Positions 1-11,324 of a stretch of 64,000 nucleotides of DNA are shown in pieces. Source of the stretch: Prorocentrum cordatum (lineage: Eukaryota > Sar > Dinophyceae > Prorocentrales > Prorocentraceae); assembly GCA_963575745.1 (NCBI GenBank), contig CAUYUJ010001325.1, forward strand, positions 557,989-621,988, written 5' to 3'. The notes below the pieces were generated by a model that saw only the letters and a list, made by a program, of their open reading frames with translations, had not been told where the DNA came from and made no database searches. Within the stretch, counting starts at the first letter, position 1. Each line of letters starts with the position of its first letter. A program made the position numbers and the translations under genes.

Positions 1-76
1 CCTCTTCCTCGTCCTCCTCATCCTCATCCTCCTCGTCCTGCTCCTCCTCCTTCTTCTCCTCCTCCTCCTCGGGGGC
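1..76. repeat. (CCT)n-type pyrimidine microsatellite, left edge
   Basis: Nearly pure C/T triplets on the plus strand, continuing beyond the window. It is the first of about a dozen such tracts here. Confidence 0.9.
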
Positions 77-302
77 GGGGGGGGGCCTTCGCGCCCGCGG
101 CACCGCCGTCCTCGACCCCCGTAGACGGGGCGCGCCCCCCGGATACGGCCACGAGTGGGCTCCTGCCGCCGCCCGCCAGGCCGAAGCGCGGCCCCAGCGG
201 GGTGAGGCTCAGCCTCGGGCGCGCGCAAAGGATCGATCGAGGGGGGAGGGGCGGAACGATGAGAAGGATGGTGGCATAGGGTAGGATAAGCGCTGGGAGG
301 CG
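77..302. other. GC-rich spacer without recognised feature
   Basis: A G-run and GC-rich DNA between two microsatellites. No domain, RNA or repeat relative was recognised. Confidence 0.5.
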
Positions 303-474
303 ATGAGTGTGCTGATGATGCTGGTGGTGTTGGTGTTGGTGTTGGTGATGGTGATGGTGATGGTGATGATGCTGATGATGATGATGATGACGATGATGTT
401 GATGAGGATGATGGTGCTGCTCCTGCTGATGATGATGATGATGATACTGGGGACGATGATGGTGATGGTGATGC

Positions 475-509
<35 letters not shown>

Positions 510-894
510 CCGGTGGTGATGATACCGATGGTGATGGTGGTGGTGATGGTGTTGATGATGATGGTGATGGTGATGATGATGATGATGATGATGATGATGG
601 TGGTGATGATGATGATGATGCTGATGATGATGATGATGCTAATGGTCATGATGACGATGATGCTGGTGATGATTATGCTGCTGATGATGATGGTGATAGT
701 GATGATGATGCTGTTGATGATGACGATGCTGATGATTGCGATGATGATGATTATGATGATGATGCTGATGATGCTGATGCTGGTGATGATGATGCTAAGG
801 GGGAGGATACTGTCGATATCCGATAGTGGTAATGATGCGGGTGACGATGGTGATAATGATAACGATTATGATGACGATGATGATGCTGATGAAC

Positions 895-950
<56 letters not shown>

Positions 951-1065
951 GATGATGATGAGAATCACGACGCTTATGACGATGATGAAGAAGGTGATGA
1001 CGAGACGGAGAAAGAGGAGGAGGAGGAGGAGGAGGAGGAGGAGGAGGAGGAGGAGGAGGAGAGGG
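303..1065. repeat. (GAT)n/(GGTGAT)n tract ending in (GAG)n
   Basis: About 690 bases of imperfect GAT/GGT triplets, broken by short unique bits near 800-860, then (GAG)n at about 1014-1062. All frames give low-complexity Met, Asp, Ile or His runs, so the long open frames are by-products of the repeat. Confidence 0.93.
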
Positions 1066-2009
1066 GGAGCGGGGAAGATGGGTGGAGGTGGGGAGGAGGG
1101 GCAAGGGGGAGTGACAGAGGAGGAGAGGGGAGCGAGAATGAGAAGTGGAACGGGAAGCTGAGGGGGATAGGGGGGAGCTAAGATGACGAGGAGTGGTGAG
1201 CGAATGGCTGTCAGTTCAACCAACGGGAAGGCTAGATTCGAACCTCGGGCTGTTAGCGGACGTGAAGCAACTTTGAGCACTAGTTGTTCAGCGGGGGGGG
1301 GGGGCGTTAGAAAAAAATCAAACATTCCCCACTGTACTTCTTCCACCGAACACCCTGGTGGACTTGACACTTCGGAATATTCGCGAGGGCGTATGGTTTG
1401 AAGAGATCACTGCCAACTCATGAAAGAGGATCGAGTGGCTGCAAGGGGTTATGATTATCTTGTGTCCTTTTCTGCTCCTCGGAAGGCAAGCCTCCAGGGA
1501 CCTCCCGGGACCTGCCTAGGGTGAGAGCTGGGGGCCTCCAGGACCGAGACCTCCGTCGTCCAGAATAAACATCAGCCTTTCGAATCTACTTGACATCGGG
1601 ACACCTGTTTCGGACGCCCGCGAACAATCAAATCATAGTCAGAGAAAGAAAACTGTTTTTGTCCGGCGGTGCCAGCGAATGCTGACGCGAAGTCGGTTCC
1701 AGCGGGGCGAGAGGGCGCGGATGCAGGTGGGAAAGAAGAGGGCGGCCGCGGAGGAGGGAGTGAGAAGAAGCCCGACCGTCGAGAGTCGACGGGTGAGGGT
1801 TTTTGCGCAAACGACCTCAGGCACCGAATACGGCGTGTGTATGTGTGTGACAAGTGGCGGAGCAGCGAGAGAACCAAGCCGTTGAAGTAGACGACGGCCA
1901 GGCGAGGCGCATTAACATCGCCACGCGGAAGAAAAAACATGTCCCGTGGATTGTGGGCGCACACTACGGGTCTGGGGAACACGGCGTCGGATGTCTGAGG
2001 CATCCTCGG
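1066..2009. other. No gene recognised
   Basis: Mixed-composition DNA with only short open frames of arginine/serine-rich, non-domain sequence. A TTCGAACC motif at about 1239 resembles a tRNA T-loop, but no cloverleaf can be drawn around it. Confidence 0.5.
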
Positions 2010-2285
2010 GGGGGGGGGTCCTCCTCATCCTCCTCCGCATCCTGCTGTTCCTCCTCCTCCTCCTTCTCCGCCTCCGCCTCCGCTTCCGCCTCCTCCACAT
2101 CTTCCTCCTCCGACTCCTCCTCCTCCTCCTCCACCGCCTCCTGTTCCCCCTCCGCGCCTCCTCTTCCTGCTCCGCCTCCTCCTCATGTTCCTGCTCCTGC
2201 TCCTCCTCCTCCTTCTGCTGCCCCTGATGAAGCTCCTGTTCATGCTCCTCCTCCTCCTCCTCCTCCTCCTCCTCCTCCTCCTACA
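2010..2285. repeat. (TCC)n/(CCG)n microsatellite
   Basis: About 275 bases of TCC triplets with GCC and TTC interruptions. The Ser, Leu or Pro runs in each frame are a product of the repeat. Confidence 0.92.
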
Positions 2286-3648
2286 CTTCTAGGTGTTATT
2301 GACCCCCACCCCTTCGGCACCATGGTTGAACGCGACTCGGAAAACGAGCCAGGAAGGTTCCGAAGAGGAAGGAGAGTCCGTCTGGAGCGGATTCTGGCTG
2401 GTGGGGAGGGGCATGGAGGCAGGAGGGAGGAGGGAGCAGTGAGGAGAAAGAAGGAGTAAAAGGATGCGAACAATGAACCTGATGAGGAATGTTGACTAAA
2501 CCGATGCCTGACGCGCAGAATGGGGGCTACCCGCTCCAGGCCAGAGGGGACGATGGTGAGGAGCAGGGGGTCGCTACTACAAATGGTGCTAACGAGACTG
2601 TCGCCGAGATCCATCAACACCGCTGGCACCCCACGCAACACAGCAATGGCAGCACATCGCTCTTTACAATATCGCTCTGCCGCCTTCCGCGGCACCTCTA
2701 TAACAGCGCATCGCGCTGCTGGCCGCTACGCCGCCCCTGCGCCAAGTACGCATGTGTCGTACGTCACTGGTTAAGCGCCGCACGGTCAGCAAAGCTCGGT
2801 CTTGTGCCACAGACTACGAGTGTCACAGGCGAATGCTCGAACATATCAGCGGTACGCTGCGCTAAGGCGTTCACCACTAGTTCAACACTACTGGACAGCA
2901 CACTCTCTGACAACACTGATCGCACAAAAGCGTTTGCATAACTACCAGCTACTAGCCCCGCTTACCGGCTGATCCACTTCTAATGCAAGAAGCAGCACAT
3001 GGCGGCCAAGCCCATTGCGCCCACTGTATGTGTGGTTCCATACCCATATGATGCGTTCCTTTTCAACTTCGGGGGGCATCCTCTCTTTGTCCAGTCAGGT
3101 CGACAAGTGTAGCCACCATCTACATGCCACGACTATGAAGCCTTGCTTCTCAGAAGACCCGCTCCTCACAGTAGGTGTATAATGGTGAACTGCGCCAATG
3201 GTGGCAAGCACGGTCGGGGCGGCTACCCCCCATTGTGACCTTTCGTCCTTCGCGTTACTGCGCACAGCCAGTGTTCATTCACGCGTCTCACCGGAAATCC
3301 ACTCCTCGCGCTCGTTGCCTCGGCCTCTACCAATAGTAGGCATCTATAGTTGTGCCGACTTCCTCCCTCAAATCCTTTAAAGTGCCCAGCGCTGCCGTCG
3401 CTGTAACGCTGTCCGTAGCTGGGTCCATATTGTTTTGCACGTACGGGTGACCTGGGTCTTGTTCATGGTCGGCACACCTGTTTCGAACCACTGCGCCAAC
3501 CGTCTCTGGACGCCCATATTGGATTACTTGTCCTGCAAGATTTGCCTGTGTGAGGGTTTACGCGATTGCTCGCCATTGCACGTCGCACTCGTTTTACTGT
3601 TGACGGACGCTACAGCCCACGGTGATAGTAATTTCCATGTTGGAAGGA
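2286..3648. other. No gene recognised
   Basis: Unique-looking, less GC-biased DNA. Open frames stay under about 150 codons with no recognisable motif. It could be a decayed element or intergenic sequence. Confidence 0.45.
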
Positions 3649-3815
3649 GGGGAATGGCGGGCGGAGGAGGGACGCGGAAGCAAACGAAAGAGAAGGAAAA
3701 TGATGAGATTGGAGGAGGAGAAGCAGCGGCAGGAGGATAGTAATGAGCAGGAGGAGAAGCGGGAGGCGGGAGAAGAGAGGAGGGGAAAGGGAAGAGGAGG
3801 GAGATGAGGAGGAGG
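3649..3815. repeat. Purine-rich (GGA) tract, 3' side of LINE-D
   Basis: A GGA/GAG-rich stretch on the plus strand, so TCC-rich on the minus strand on which LINE-D is coded. It starts about 400 bases beyond the last recognised LINE-D coding block. Like LINE-A, -B and -C, LINE-D therefore has TCC-rich DNA on its 3' side. Confidence 0.7.
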
Positions 3816-4376
3816 AGCGCACAAACCTGTCGTGTGCTCGTCAGCTGGACTGGCATCGGAAGATGCGGCGACCGTGCTCTCAGGAGGCTGCAATCGCCCT
3901 CGCCTTTGCCGGTACGACACAATGGATCGTGGGCATGATCGTTTGCAGGAAGGCACGGGGACTGGCATGATTGGACGTCGAAAGACGGGTATCTACAACT
4001 ATTGCAATGCTACGCAGTTCCTCCCTGCGTTCATACAGGAGGGGGGGGCACCGAGCACAAGACTGCCCGGGCCTCCCGAGGCCCGGTAGCTTGGAAAAAG
4101 GGGAGAGACGGATTTCACAGCAGGCCGAAATTCATCACAAGATAGGTGATGCACCACGTTGCCCCCATGATCGCACCGACACCCACATGCACATACCTAC
4201 CCCCTGCGCCCGTTCTGCAACGCGCTGGAGTGTCCCATTCGCCAGGGACGGCTTTGAACACAGAAGTGGGGACGCGTGGAGGCAACCTGGCAGCGACCAT
4301 GTTGATGCGGAGGAAAGTCCTGAAGGTGGCAGAGCCGGGGTGGTCTACTCTCATTGTCAGCAACCTTGGGGCTAGC

Positions 4377-5810
4377 AGGGTCATGTAGCTGGACCCTTCG
4401 GTTCTGCATCAGATCAAAGTAACCCTTGGCTTGAGCTCCATTCGCCAGGGGCTCCCGTGGCACAAGGGTCAGCGACCCACTCGAGCCCAGCAGACCTTGC
4501 AGGTACGAGAAAATCGAAGGCCGAGCAGACTTGTTACGCTGGTGGGCAACCACATAGTCTTCACCTACGAGAGTGCCGACGTACTCTTGCTGGGCCTTGT
4601 GAAGAGCTTCGTTCTTCATGGCGACCCTGAAAGCAGCGGCGAGAGCATGGAAGAGGAGATGCGCAAACCCATTATCAAATCCAAAACCTTTCAATTGGCG
4701 AAGCGTTTCGGTGGAGAGAGCGTTCGATGGCTCAAGGTTGAAATATTGCCAAACATAATGCTCGGCACGCCGAACAGCAAGACGAGGAGGATGCAAGTGG
4801 GCCACATGGCCAACAGCTTGGACAGCAAAACTATTGCAGGCGATCGCGCTATAAGCAAACGAAAAATTCTGGCCCTTCAACTGGACGCCTCGCCCGGTCA
4901 CGGGTTTCGCCCGCGACTTCCCGGGAACACTCAGGTGTACGATCATCCCGAGATGCTTCCCTGAGACCAAAATCTGCAATATGTCAACCCGTAACCCATG
5001 GGACCTGGATTTGGCGCTGACGGCGCCTAGATTAAACTCGTGGGGGAGCGCGATCACGGTTACGGCAGGGTGAACGACCCCGCCTGTCAACGACGCTATC
5101 TTCATCAGACCGCGCACCGCAACCAGCAGCGAACCGAAAACATCCCTGACCACGAAGGCGAAATCGTCAGCCTAGCTGCGCAATGGGTAGGCTGGGGCGC
5201 GCGGGGGGCCCAACAGTCCTGAACAAGTCACGATGGATCGGGCCTGTATAGACAACAAACGCTGCCCCCAAAAGCGCGCGCCCCCGCTTGGCCCCGCGCC
5301 CCAATCGGGGAGCACTGCTCAGTAGAACCATGACTCCAGACAAAAACATGGACGTTATCACAAGAGGTTCTGGACGGCACCCGGGAAAAAAACAGGGGCC
5401 CCAATCGTGAAGGGCCCCAAGGACCCCCACACGCGCGCGCGCACGCACACACGCACACGCACCACCACCACCACCACCACCACCAAGAACGGTTGAGGCG
5501 GGGAGCGGAGATGTAACAAGCAGGCGACGCAGTGGCGCTCAGCCTGCAGGTCATTCGCGAAGACGAGCTCAGCGTCAATGCCGATCACGCGATCGAGCCC
5601 GCGGCGCCCCGGTAGGAAGCCCCTTCTGGACACCGGCGCAAACTTCGTCGGCGACTCTGGCGAGAGGATTGCGTCTGGCTTTCGCGAGCATGCCGTTGCC
5701 AGCGTCGCTGAGAGCGAGCGGCCTCGCCCTGGGAATGACGCCCGCTTCGGGCCCGAGAACTCCCCATCAGAGCCCGCGGCAAGAAGGGGCGCCGCCAGGC
5801 GGCCGCTCAA
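4377..5810 (-). pseudogene. LINE-D reverse transcriptase remnant
   Basis: Three blocks in successive frames mark an RT. At 5630-5571, SRRGFLPGRRGLD is the usual RGF[VLI]PGR block before motif A. At 5295-5251, GAKRGRALLGAAFVV corresponds to motif B (normally GxxQGCPLSGxLF), with the Q, C and P changed. From 5153, VVRDVFGSLL follows the position of the catalytic xADD motif, which is itself not readable. Then come GKHLGMIVHL (4961-4932), SAIACNSFAVQAVGHVAHL and ALAAAFRVAM (4650-4617), the post-RT blocks common in dinoflagellate LINEs. The (CAC)n tract at 5460-5485 lies where motif A should be. The frame from 5153 to 4197 is open for 318 codons but begins with GTG, not a real start. Dead copy. 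Confidence 0.85.
5447..5487. repeat. (CACACG)n/(CAC)n microsatellite inside LINE-D
   Basis: CA/CG dinucleotides followed by CAC triplets, placed between the RGFLPGR block and motif B of the RT remnant. It either inserted in or expanded within the former coding sequence. Confidence 0.85.
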
Positions 5811-6967
5811 CCGCCGCGCACATTACCCCACCGAAAGTGGGCCTGGCACGCGGAAGAAAGCACGACGCATCACGCGGAGCCACCGGCCATCAAGGCCGGG
5901 CAAGGCGCCCATTAATTCCTGGGGCAGAGCGCATAAGCCGACCGATCATCTCTGGGAACGCATCCCCCGACACCTCCCGCCCCGCCCCCCCGCGATAATC
6001 TGGAGGAACGGGCCCGGCCCCGCCGACGGGCGAGAGCGCAGACAGAGGCTTCAGGGGACTTGTGGGGAACCCCTTCTATTCTGGATGGGGCGGAGGTGGG
6101 GCTTGCTATGTTGCCGACGCTCTGGACACATGAACAAAGCATGCTCTTTCGCGGCGGGATGGGCGCTGGCGTCGCGGATTGAGTTCTGCTGCCCACGCTG
6201 AAGGCGGCCGCCGGCGGGGCGCGCGAACTCCCGAGAGAAATCCTCGATGGAGCGCCGCTGCATCACCTGCCGTGCCAGTCGCAATGCTCGGGCAAATCTG
6301 AGAAAGAGCGGCGGGCGCAACGGGCAGCGCCGCGCCGCCCCCCCCCCGCTCCCTCGAGCACAGGCAAGGGCGAGCATCCAGGCGGGCATTTCCTCGACCG
6401 ACAGTGGGCCCCGAAGTTCGGCCCCGCGTGTGGCGCGCCGCGCGGTCTCGCGCGCGATCTGCCTCCGCGGGGCCCTCGGAAGAGCCGGCTTCATCTAGCG
6501 AGGCGGAGACCTCGTCAAGAAACTCCTCGGGCTCGCCAATCCGCCATTGGACACTCAGCGCCCCGCCAACTGCGCGGCGAGCTGGGGGCCGAAGATGGGC
6601 GGCGGAATGGTCGCGTGGCCGATCGTTGCAAGCTGCATTCCACGCCGCGCACGTTGTCAGCCTAGGGTCTGGAAGCCCGACGGATGCCGTAGAATTATAC
6701 ACCCCGTCTCATCGCCCAAGGAAAACGCAGCTTGGCGCGCGAATTCGGGCTGGTGGGTTTGGGCAAAGTAAGGACATGGGTAGGGGAAGAATTTGGCGCC
6801 ACGCGGCCAAAGGGCAGTCTCGACGCGACCGTCGCCGCCCCTCACCCTGCAAGCCCCCGCCCCCGACCCCCCAGCCCCCCCATCGCAACGGAGATTGACG
6901 CCCCCGCCCGACGCCGAAGTGGCGCGCGCAGACCAGGGCTTGTGGTAGCCAACATTACAAGCTGATT

Positions 6968-7250
6968 CTACTGCTGCGTTTGTGAAAGCTCGGGATCGAA
7001 ATTGGAGACCGCGAGGGAGCCGCGGAGGCCCCTGCATCGAAGAGTAAATCTACGTCCAGGAATTACTGCAACGCTTGAAGAGGAAATGAAGTGCATGGCC
7101 ATGTTGTCGCGCGCGAAGCGCAAGGCCGCCCCGGCCGCCTCCGGGAAACAGAAAGACCCGCAGATCCTGAAGTTGGGAGACAGACGCTGCAACTCCAACT
7201 GATCCCAATAGCCCCCATGAGGCCCCCGGTCAATCAAGATTTCGCGATCG
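6968..7250 (-). pseudogene. LINE-D endonuclease (EEP-type) N-terminal remnant
   Basis: The minus-strand frame reads LSPNFRICGSF, then an AAGAALRFARDNMA-like stretch, SVAVIPGRRFTLR and RGSLAVSNFDPEL. This follows the pattern in which dinoflagellate LINE endonucleases carry an (A)GGVAxxVR block, then VIPGR and a (V)xNxH/D strand. The catalytic GDFN, SxIDY and terminal His blocks should lie at 6960-5900, but no frame there shows them clearly. Classed as remnant; assignment is by pattern only. Confidence 0.65.
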
Positions 7251-7549
7251 CGCATTGGATGCCTCAAGTGGCCCAACTTCCTGGACTGAAGTTCGCGAAA
7301 GGCCCGAACACCTCCTCGCGGCGCACGAGCGTTGCAGGCGCAAATCGCACACGGGCAAGTGGAAGGCGGAAGAAAGGATGAGGACGGCCGAGCCTGCGCG
7401 GGGCCCTCGGGGGGCTGGCAAGGCGATTGGATAGAAGCTTCTAAATTCTCTGGAGACTCACTTTCCTGCCGTGGGGCATCGCGTCCAGCAGCCCGTCTGA
7501 CAGTCCTCGAAACCGATGCCTTACCTCTGTTGCCCACGCCGCCGATGCC

Positions 7550-8620
7550 CCGTGCAGACAGGGAAGGTGGAGCCTGATCCCATAGAGGAGCGTCCTGGCC
7601 GACTTTGGTCGAGGCAAGCAAGTCCGCGACGTCGCGAGCGGTGGCACTCCAGCACTGGAGGTTCTGATACTTGAGCTCGTGCGCGCACCCTGTCCTCGAC
7701 AGGCCCGCGGAACCAGTGGAGCCCGAACGCGTCCTCGCCACCGCTGGAAAGGAGGATGACCTGGAAAGCAGTGCAGACGAGCCAGAAATCGGCAGGTGGT
7801 CGCCCGCCTTTTTGGAAGAGGTCTAGCGTGCGGGCTCGGACCACGGCGGCGGCACGGTGGCGCTGTCTGACATCCGCTGGGAGGTCCGACCTGACTTTGA
7901 TGACGTGGGTCTGCTGCGACCCGGGGCCAGTCCAACCGATGTTCTGATCAGCAACTAAGATACCGAACCTACTGGTCAGCTCCTCGGACGGCAAGGCGAC
8001 GGAGCAGGACTTGGAAACCCTGGAGATCGTGACGGTGATCTGCGAGAGGATTTCGCGGGGGATCGTGGGAGCGACAGCGGACTCCCACTGGGCCCCTTTC
8101 CGGCCTGCATGAGCGAGCGAGGTGCGATGCCGATCCACCTCCTGCAGCGGTCCTGACACGCGCCAGTCGACCTGGAATCATCTCCACCACGTTGCCGATG
8201 ATGCTGTTGATGATTGATTTGGGGATGTTGTTGGCTGCTGCTTGCAGCTGGTTCAACGAAATGGTCTGTGTCAGGATGCCACCGATCTAGTAATCTGACT
8301 GCCTCGGCTAAGCCCTCGTGCAACTGCGTCTCGATGGACATGCGATTGTTGCCAACGCTGATGAACCTCTGACTGATTTTCCTCACGTCGACGTCATTCT
8401 GAATCAGCGCCGAACGTATCTGCTGGATTTCCTGCTGCATGGTCTGCTCGAGGCAGACGATGGAGGCGCTCTCGCGGAGGGTGCTCATGAACTCGTTGAG
8501 CCAGGACGGCGCCTCCGAAGGGGCACCCGTAGAAGGCGAGATAGGCGCGTCTGTCCCACCAATTTGAGTGCATGCGCGAGGGAAGCTGTCTGAGCTGACG
8601 GGCCTCTCAGATGACGCACG
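7550..8620 (-). pseudogene. LINE-D ORF1-like segment
   Basis: Two adjoining minus-strand frames look protein-like. At about 8510-8279 an amphipathic, probably helical stretch contains SWLNEFMSTLRESAS and RKISQRFISVGNNRMSIE. At about 8080-7700 another contains TVTISRVSKS, FGILVADQNIGW and HVIKVRSDLP. A third piece (HELKYQNLQCW, about 7680) continues in a further frame. Position upstream of the endonuclease block fits ORF1 or the N-terminal extension of a LINE polyprotein. No zinc knuckle is visible. Frameshifts divide the three pieces. Confidence 0.55.
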
Positions 8621-8737
8621 ACTGCGGCCACGATCGCGAAAGCCACGGCTATGATCTCGATCGCGGCTAGGCTCTCGACGACGACGGTGTCGGACGTGGC
8701 GCCCGTGCATACAAAGGTGCAAACATCTAGGGCTCCC

Positions 8738-8900
8738 AACTTCGCGCTTCGCGCTGCGCGAAGCGCGAAGCGCGAATAACTTCGCGCTCTCGCGCCGCCC
8801 TCCCAAAAGGAGAAGAGGAGGACGAGGAGGAGGGGGAGAAGGAACGAGGACCGCGAAGCGCGAAGCGCGAATAACTTCGCGCCCTCGAGGGCGCCCTTGA
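8738..8900. repeat. GCGAAGCGCGAA palindromic repeat pair
   Basis: The words TTCGCGC and GCGCGAA are stacked into a strong dyad at 8741-8770. The phrase GCGAAGCGCGAATAACTTCG occurs again at about 8861-8880, after an AGGAGG spacer. Each copy can form a GC-rich hairpin. No function recognised. Confidence 0.75.
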
Positions 8901-8979
8901 AACATTGGGGTACCCTCCTGATCGAGTCTGCGGCACGCAGGGCGGGGCGGGGCGGAGAGGGGCGCGCACGAGGGCGCGC

Positions 8980-8980
<1 letters not shown>

Positions 8981-9027
<47 letters not shown>

Positions 9028-9085
9028 TCGACAACGACGACGACGAGGAAAACGACGAAAACGATGACGACGAAAACGACGGCAG
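8981..9085. repeat. (ACG)n microsatellite
   Basis: About 100 bases of ACG triplets with AAA interruptions. The Ser, Arg or Thr runs coded here are not a protein. Confidence 0.93.
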
Positions 9086-9347
9086 CGTCCCCAAGGCCAG
9101 CTGGTCGCGAATCGGGGTACGGGGCAGGGTGGACCCCAGGAGGCGTCTGGGGGCCACTTTCGACAGCGGACGTGGGCCTCGGGGGGATGGGCGATGGGTG
9201 GGGGCCTTATGAGAATGGGCATTCGTGGTCTTATACATGAATTTTTCGTGCCAGATCGAATTTAGTCAGGGACCTGGGGCCCGAAACCGAGCGAAAACCC
9301 CCTGCTCGAACAAAAATGCAACGCCAAGACCTCCACAGGTTGTCAAA

Positions 9348-9430
9348 GAAAGACGACGACCACGACGACGACGACGACGACGACGACAACGACGAACACG
9401 ACGACGACGACGACGACGACGACGTCGACC

Positions 9431-9483
<53 letters not shown>
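9348..9483. repeat. (ACG)n microsatellite, second tract
   Basis: About 135 bases of ACG/GAC triplets. A 206-codon plus-strand frame starting at 9316 runs through it as poly-Asp and ends in the MITE-like repeat at 9717; it is considered spurious. Confidence 0.92.
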
Positions 9484-9716
9484 CTGGGCGGGGCCCGATC
9501 GGTCGGCGGCGGGTCGGCCGCATCGGCGGCCCTGGCCATCGGCGATGATCCGCGGGCCCTGCCGAGGGCACGGCGGGGCGCACTCGCGCACGCTGAGCCG
9601 GTCTCCCGACAGCGGGTCGATGACCTCGGCGCGGCCCGCCGATCGATCTCGGAGCGACGGGCACGGGCACGGGTGGGCGGCATGCGGCAGGGGGGCCTCA
9701 GGGGAGCAAGCAGCGA

Positions 9717-9931
9717 CTGGAGGCCACCCAGGCGGGGTCCGAGTAGATGGGGTCGAAGGATCGCGCCGCATCGCCGGTGCATCGCCGATGTATCCGGCGA
9801 TGCATCGGGGACGTCGGCGATGCGTTGGCAACGTCGGCGTGGCGAACCACATCGAGCCGCCTTGTCGATGCATCGGCGATGCGGCGCGATCCACCGACCC
9901 CATCTACTCGGACCCCATCTAGGAGGCCTAC
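9717..9931. mobile_element. MITE-like foldback, family CGAT, copy 1
   Basis: Inverted ends: GTCCGAGTAGATGGGGTCG (about 9739) faces CGACCCCATCTACTCGGAC (about 9895), with GGCC/GGAGGCC at the outer ends and ATCGCCGATG/CATCGGCGAT words inside. Copies 2 (10502-10775) and 3 (18540-18705) share the GATGGGGTCGG end and the CGGCGTGG core. No coding capacity. The term MITE is used because of size, inverted ends and copy number; target duplications are not clear. Confidence 0.75.
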
Positions 9932-10087
9932 AGTGACATAACCATTCACTTTCGGAGTTCCGGCCATCTCGGATCGGCGCTGGGGCCCCCTTGGCGGCGC
10001 CTCGGGCGCCGCCACTGGCGCGCTCCGAGCGCCAGGAAAGGGGGGCCCAGCGCCGATCCATGAAGTCCGCGCGGAACCTCGACAAAT

Positions 10088-10267
10088 TACAGTCGGGGCG
10101 TTGACCTAAGGAACCCTAAAGAAGGAACGAGGCCCCTTTTTTCCATAAGTTAACCTTCGATTCCCTGTCGAACACATAAGGAAAGCCTGAAGCCAGCTGT
10201 GAAACACTTAAGGAACGCGGAGCCCCTCCCCAACGAAAAGGGTTCCTTCTTCAGGGCCCCGACTGTA
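10088..10267. mobile_element. MITE-like element with TA-flanked inverted ends
   Basis: A 180-bp unit begins TACAGTCGGGGC and ends GCCCCGACTGTA. The inner arms also pair (AGAAGGAAC near the left, GTTCCTTCT near the right). If the outermost TA is a target duplication, the inverted repeat is CAGTCGGGGC, a layout like Tc1/mariner-derived MITEs. No transposase is present. Only one copy was seen here. Confidence 0.6.
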
Positions 10268-10501
10268 TGTTCGCATCAGTGTCTGCTCCCCGAAGGCTAG
10301 ACCCTCATATCCGGGCGTCGCAGCTTCACATCGGGCGTGCTCGCCCGGCTTCTCGGGCCCCGGGGCCATCACACACCGATCCAGCCCGAAGAAGGGCGCA
10401 GACAGGATGGGGTCTGTGGCTGTGGCCGTCACTTTTCGTGATGTTGCACATTTGTTCTCTGCAACGTCAGGTCCTAAGAGTTTGGGGGGCGGCATGCGGG
10501 A

Positions 10502-10775
10502 GGGGAGCTCGAGGCGTCCCAAATCGGATCCGCGTGGATGGGGCCGGACGAGCGCGCTGCATCGCCAAAGCATCGGCGGCGTCAGCGTGGAGAAAACTGG
10601 GTTTGTTCGATGCTGCGCCGTGGGCAATTTGGCCCGAAGAACCCCTAGAGGGCGAAACCCGCAGCCTGCTTCTCTTCCCGCTGAGAGCCTTATCCAGAAC
10701 AAGAATCGCCGATGCATCGCCAAAACGACGCGATCCTCCGACCCCAACCTGGTCGGATCCCATCTGGGAGGCCGA
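10502..10775. mobile_element. MITE-like foldback, family CGAT, copy 2
   Basis: Left end AGGCGTCCCAAATCGGATCC with GATGGGGCCGG; right end CCTCCGACCCCAACC to GATCCCATCTGGGAGGCC. The core phrase GCGTGGAGAAAA is shared with copy 3. It is longer than copies 1 and 3 because of about 100 bases of central unique DNA. Confidence 0.7.
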
Positions 10776-11324
10776 CAAGGGCAGCGAGTGTGGAATGGAT
10801 AAACGAACGTGACAACCTTTCTGCATATGCCCAACCCCTGGGGGACAGAGCCCGCACTTGAAATCGAGACGCCCCCCAGAGACGCGTGCGCCTTGAGGGC
10901 GCACAGTGTAGTCAGAGAGAAAGAGAGAGGGGGGGAGATCCACAACTGCACGAGCTCCCCCCCGCAGGCTCTGCTACATTGGCTCGCGAGCTCGGGCTCA
11001 CAGCGTGGAGGCCGGAGCCTCTGGCGCCCGGGCTGGAGATGCGGGCCCCAAGAATGTACACCGCCTCCCCCTCCATTCCTCCTCCCTCCTCTACCCTCCC
11101 CTTCCTCTCCTGTCTCCTGGGGGAGTGAGGGGGCGAGGGAAGTGGTGGTGGTGTATATTTTTGGGCCCCGTAGGAGACCAGGCGCCTCCCCGCCGGAGGC
11201 CCAACGCTACCTGATGTGCCCGAGGGTCTTTTGGTTTCGGCACCGGGCGTGCTCGCCCAGCTCGGGGTGTGCCGGGACCCTCGCGGATCGGCCTGGCTCG
11301 AGGAAGGCCGCAGAGATAGGGCGA
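10776..11324. other. No gene recognised
   Basis: GC-rich DNA with short C-runs and a CTCC-rich patch near 11070-11120. Several frames stay open only because stops are rare at this GC content. Confidence 0.45.

Larger units (their letters stand above)
4197..8620 (-). mobile_element. LINE-D: decayed non-LTR retrotransposon
   Basis: On the minus strand, conserved blocks appear in the expected LINE order: an ORF1-like segment (about 8620-7550), the N-terminal half of an APE-type endonuclease (7250-6968), a poorly conserved stretch (6960-5810), then reverse transcriptase and its C-terminal extension (5810-4197). The blocks sit in different frames, separated by stops and by a (CAC)n tract at 5460, so the copy cannot encode a working protein. 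The RT blocks resemble the dinoflagellate LINE family with G-K-[HY]-L-G and SAIAxN motifs after the palm. No target-site duplications could be placed. Confidence 0.85.

Noticed and set aside
303-1181. Methionine/aspartate-rich protein
   Set aside because: Encoded by (GAT)n. The same stretch gives equally long frames of other residues in other phases.
1225-1320. tRNA on the minus strand (TTCGAA T-loop-like word)
   Set aside because: No 7-bp acceptor stem or anticodon arm can be paired around it; the T-stem itself has mismatches.
3470-3545. tRNA or tRNA-derived SINE (GGTTCGAAAC on the minus strand)
   Set aside because: Box-B-like word only; no matching box A or stems.
5578-6201. Plus-strand 207-codon frame as a gene
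   Set aside because: It is antisense to the LINE-D RT and linker text, which is the strand with recognisable motifs.
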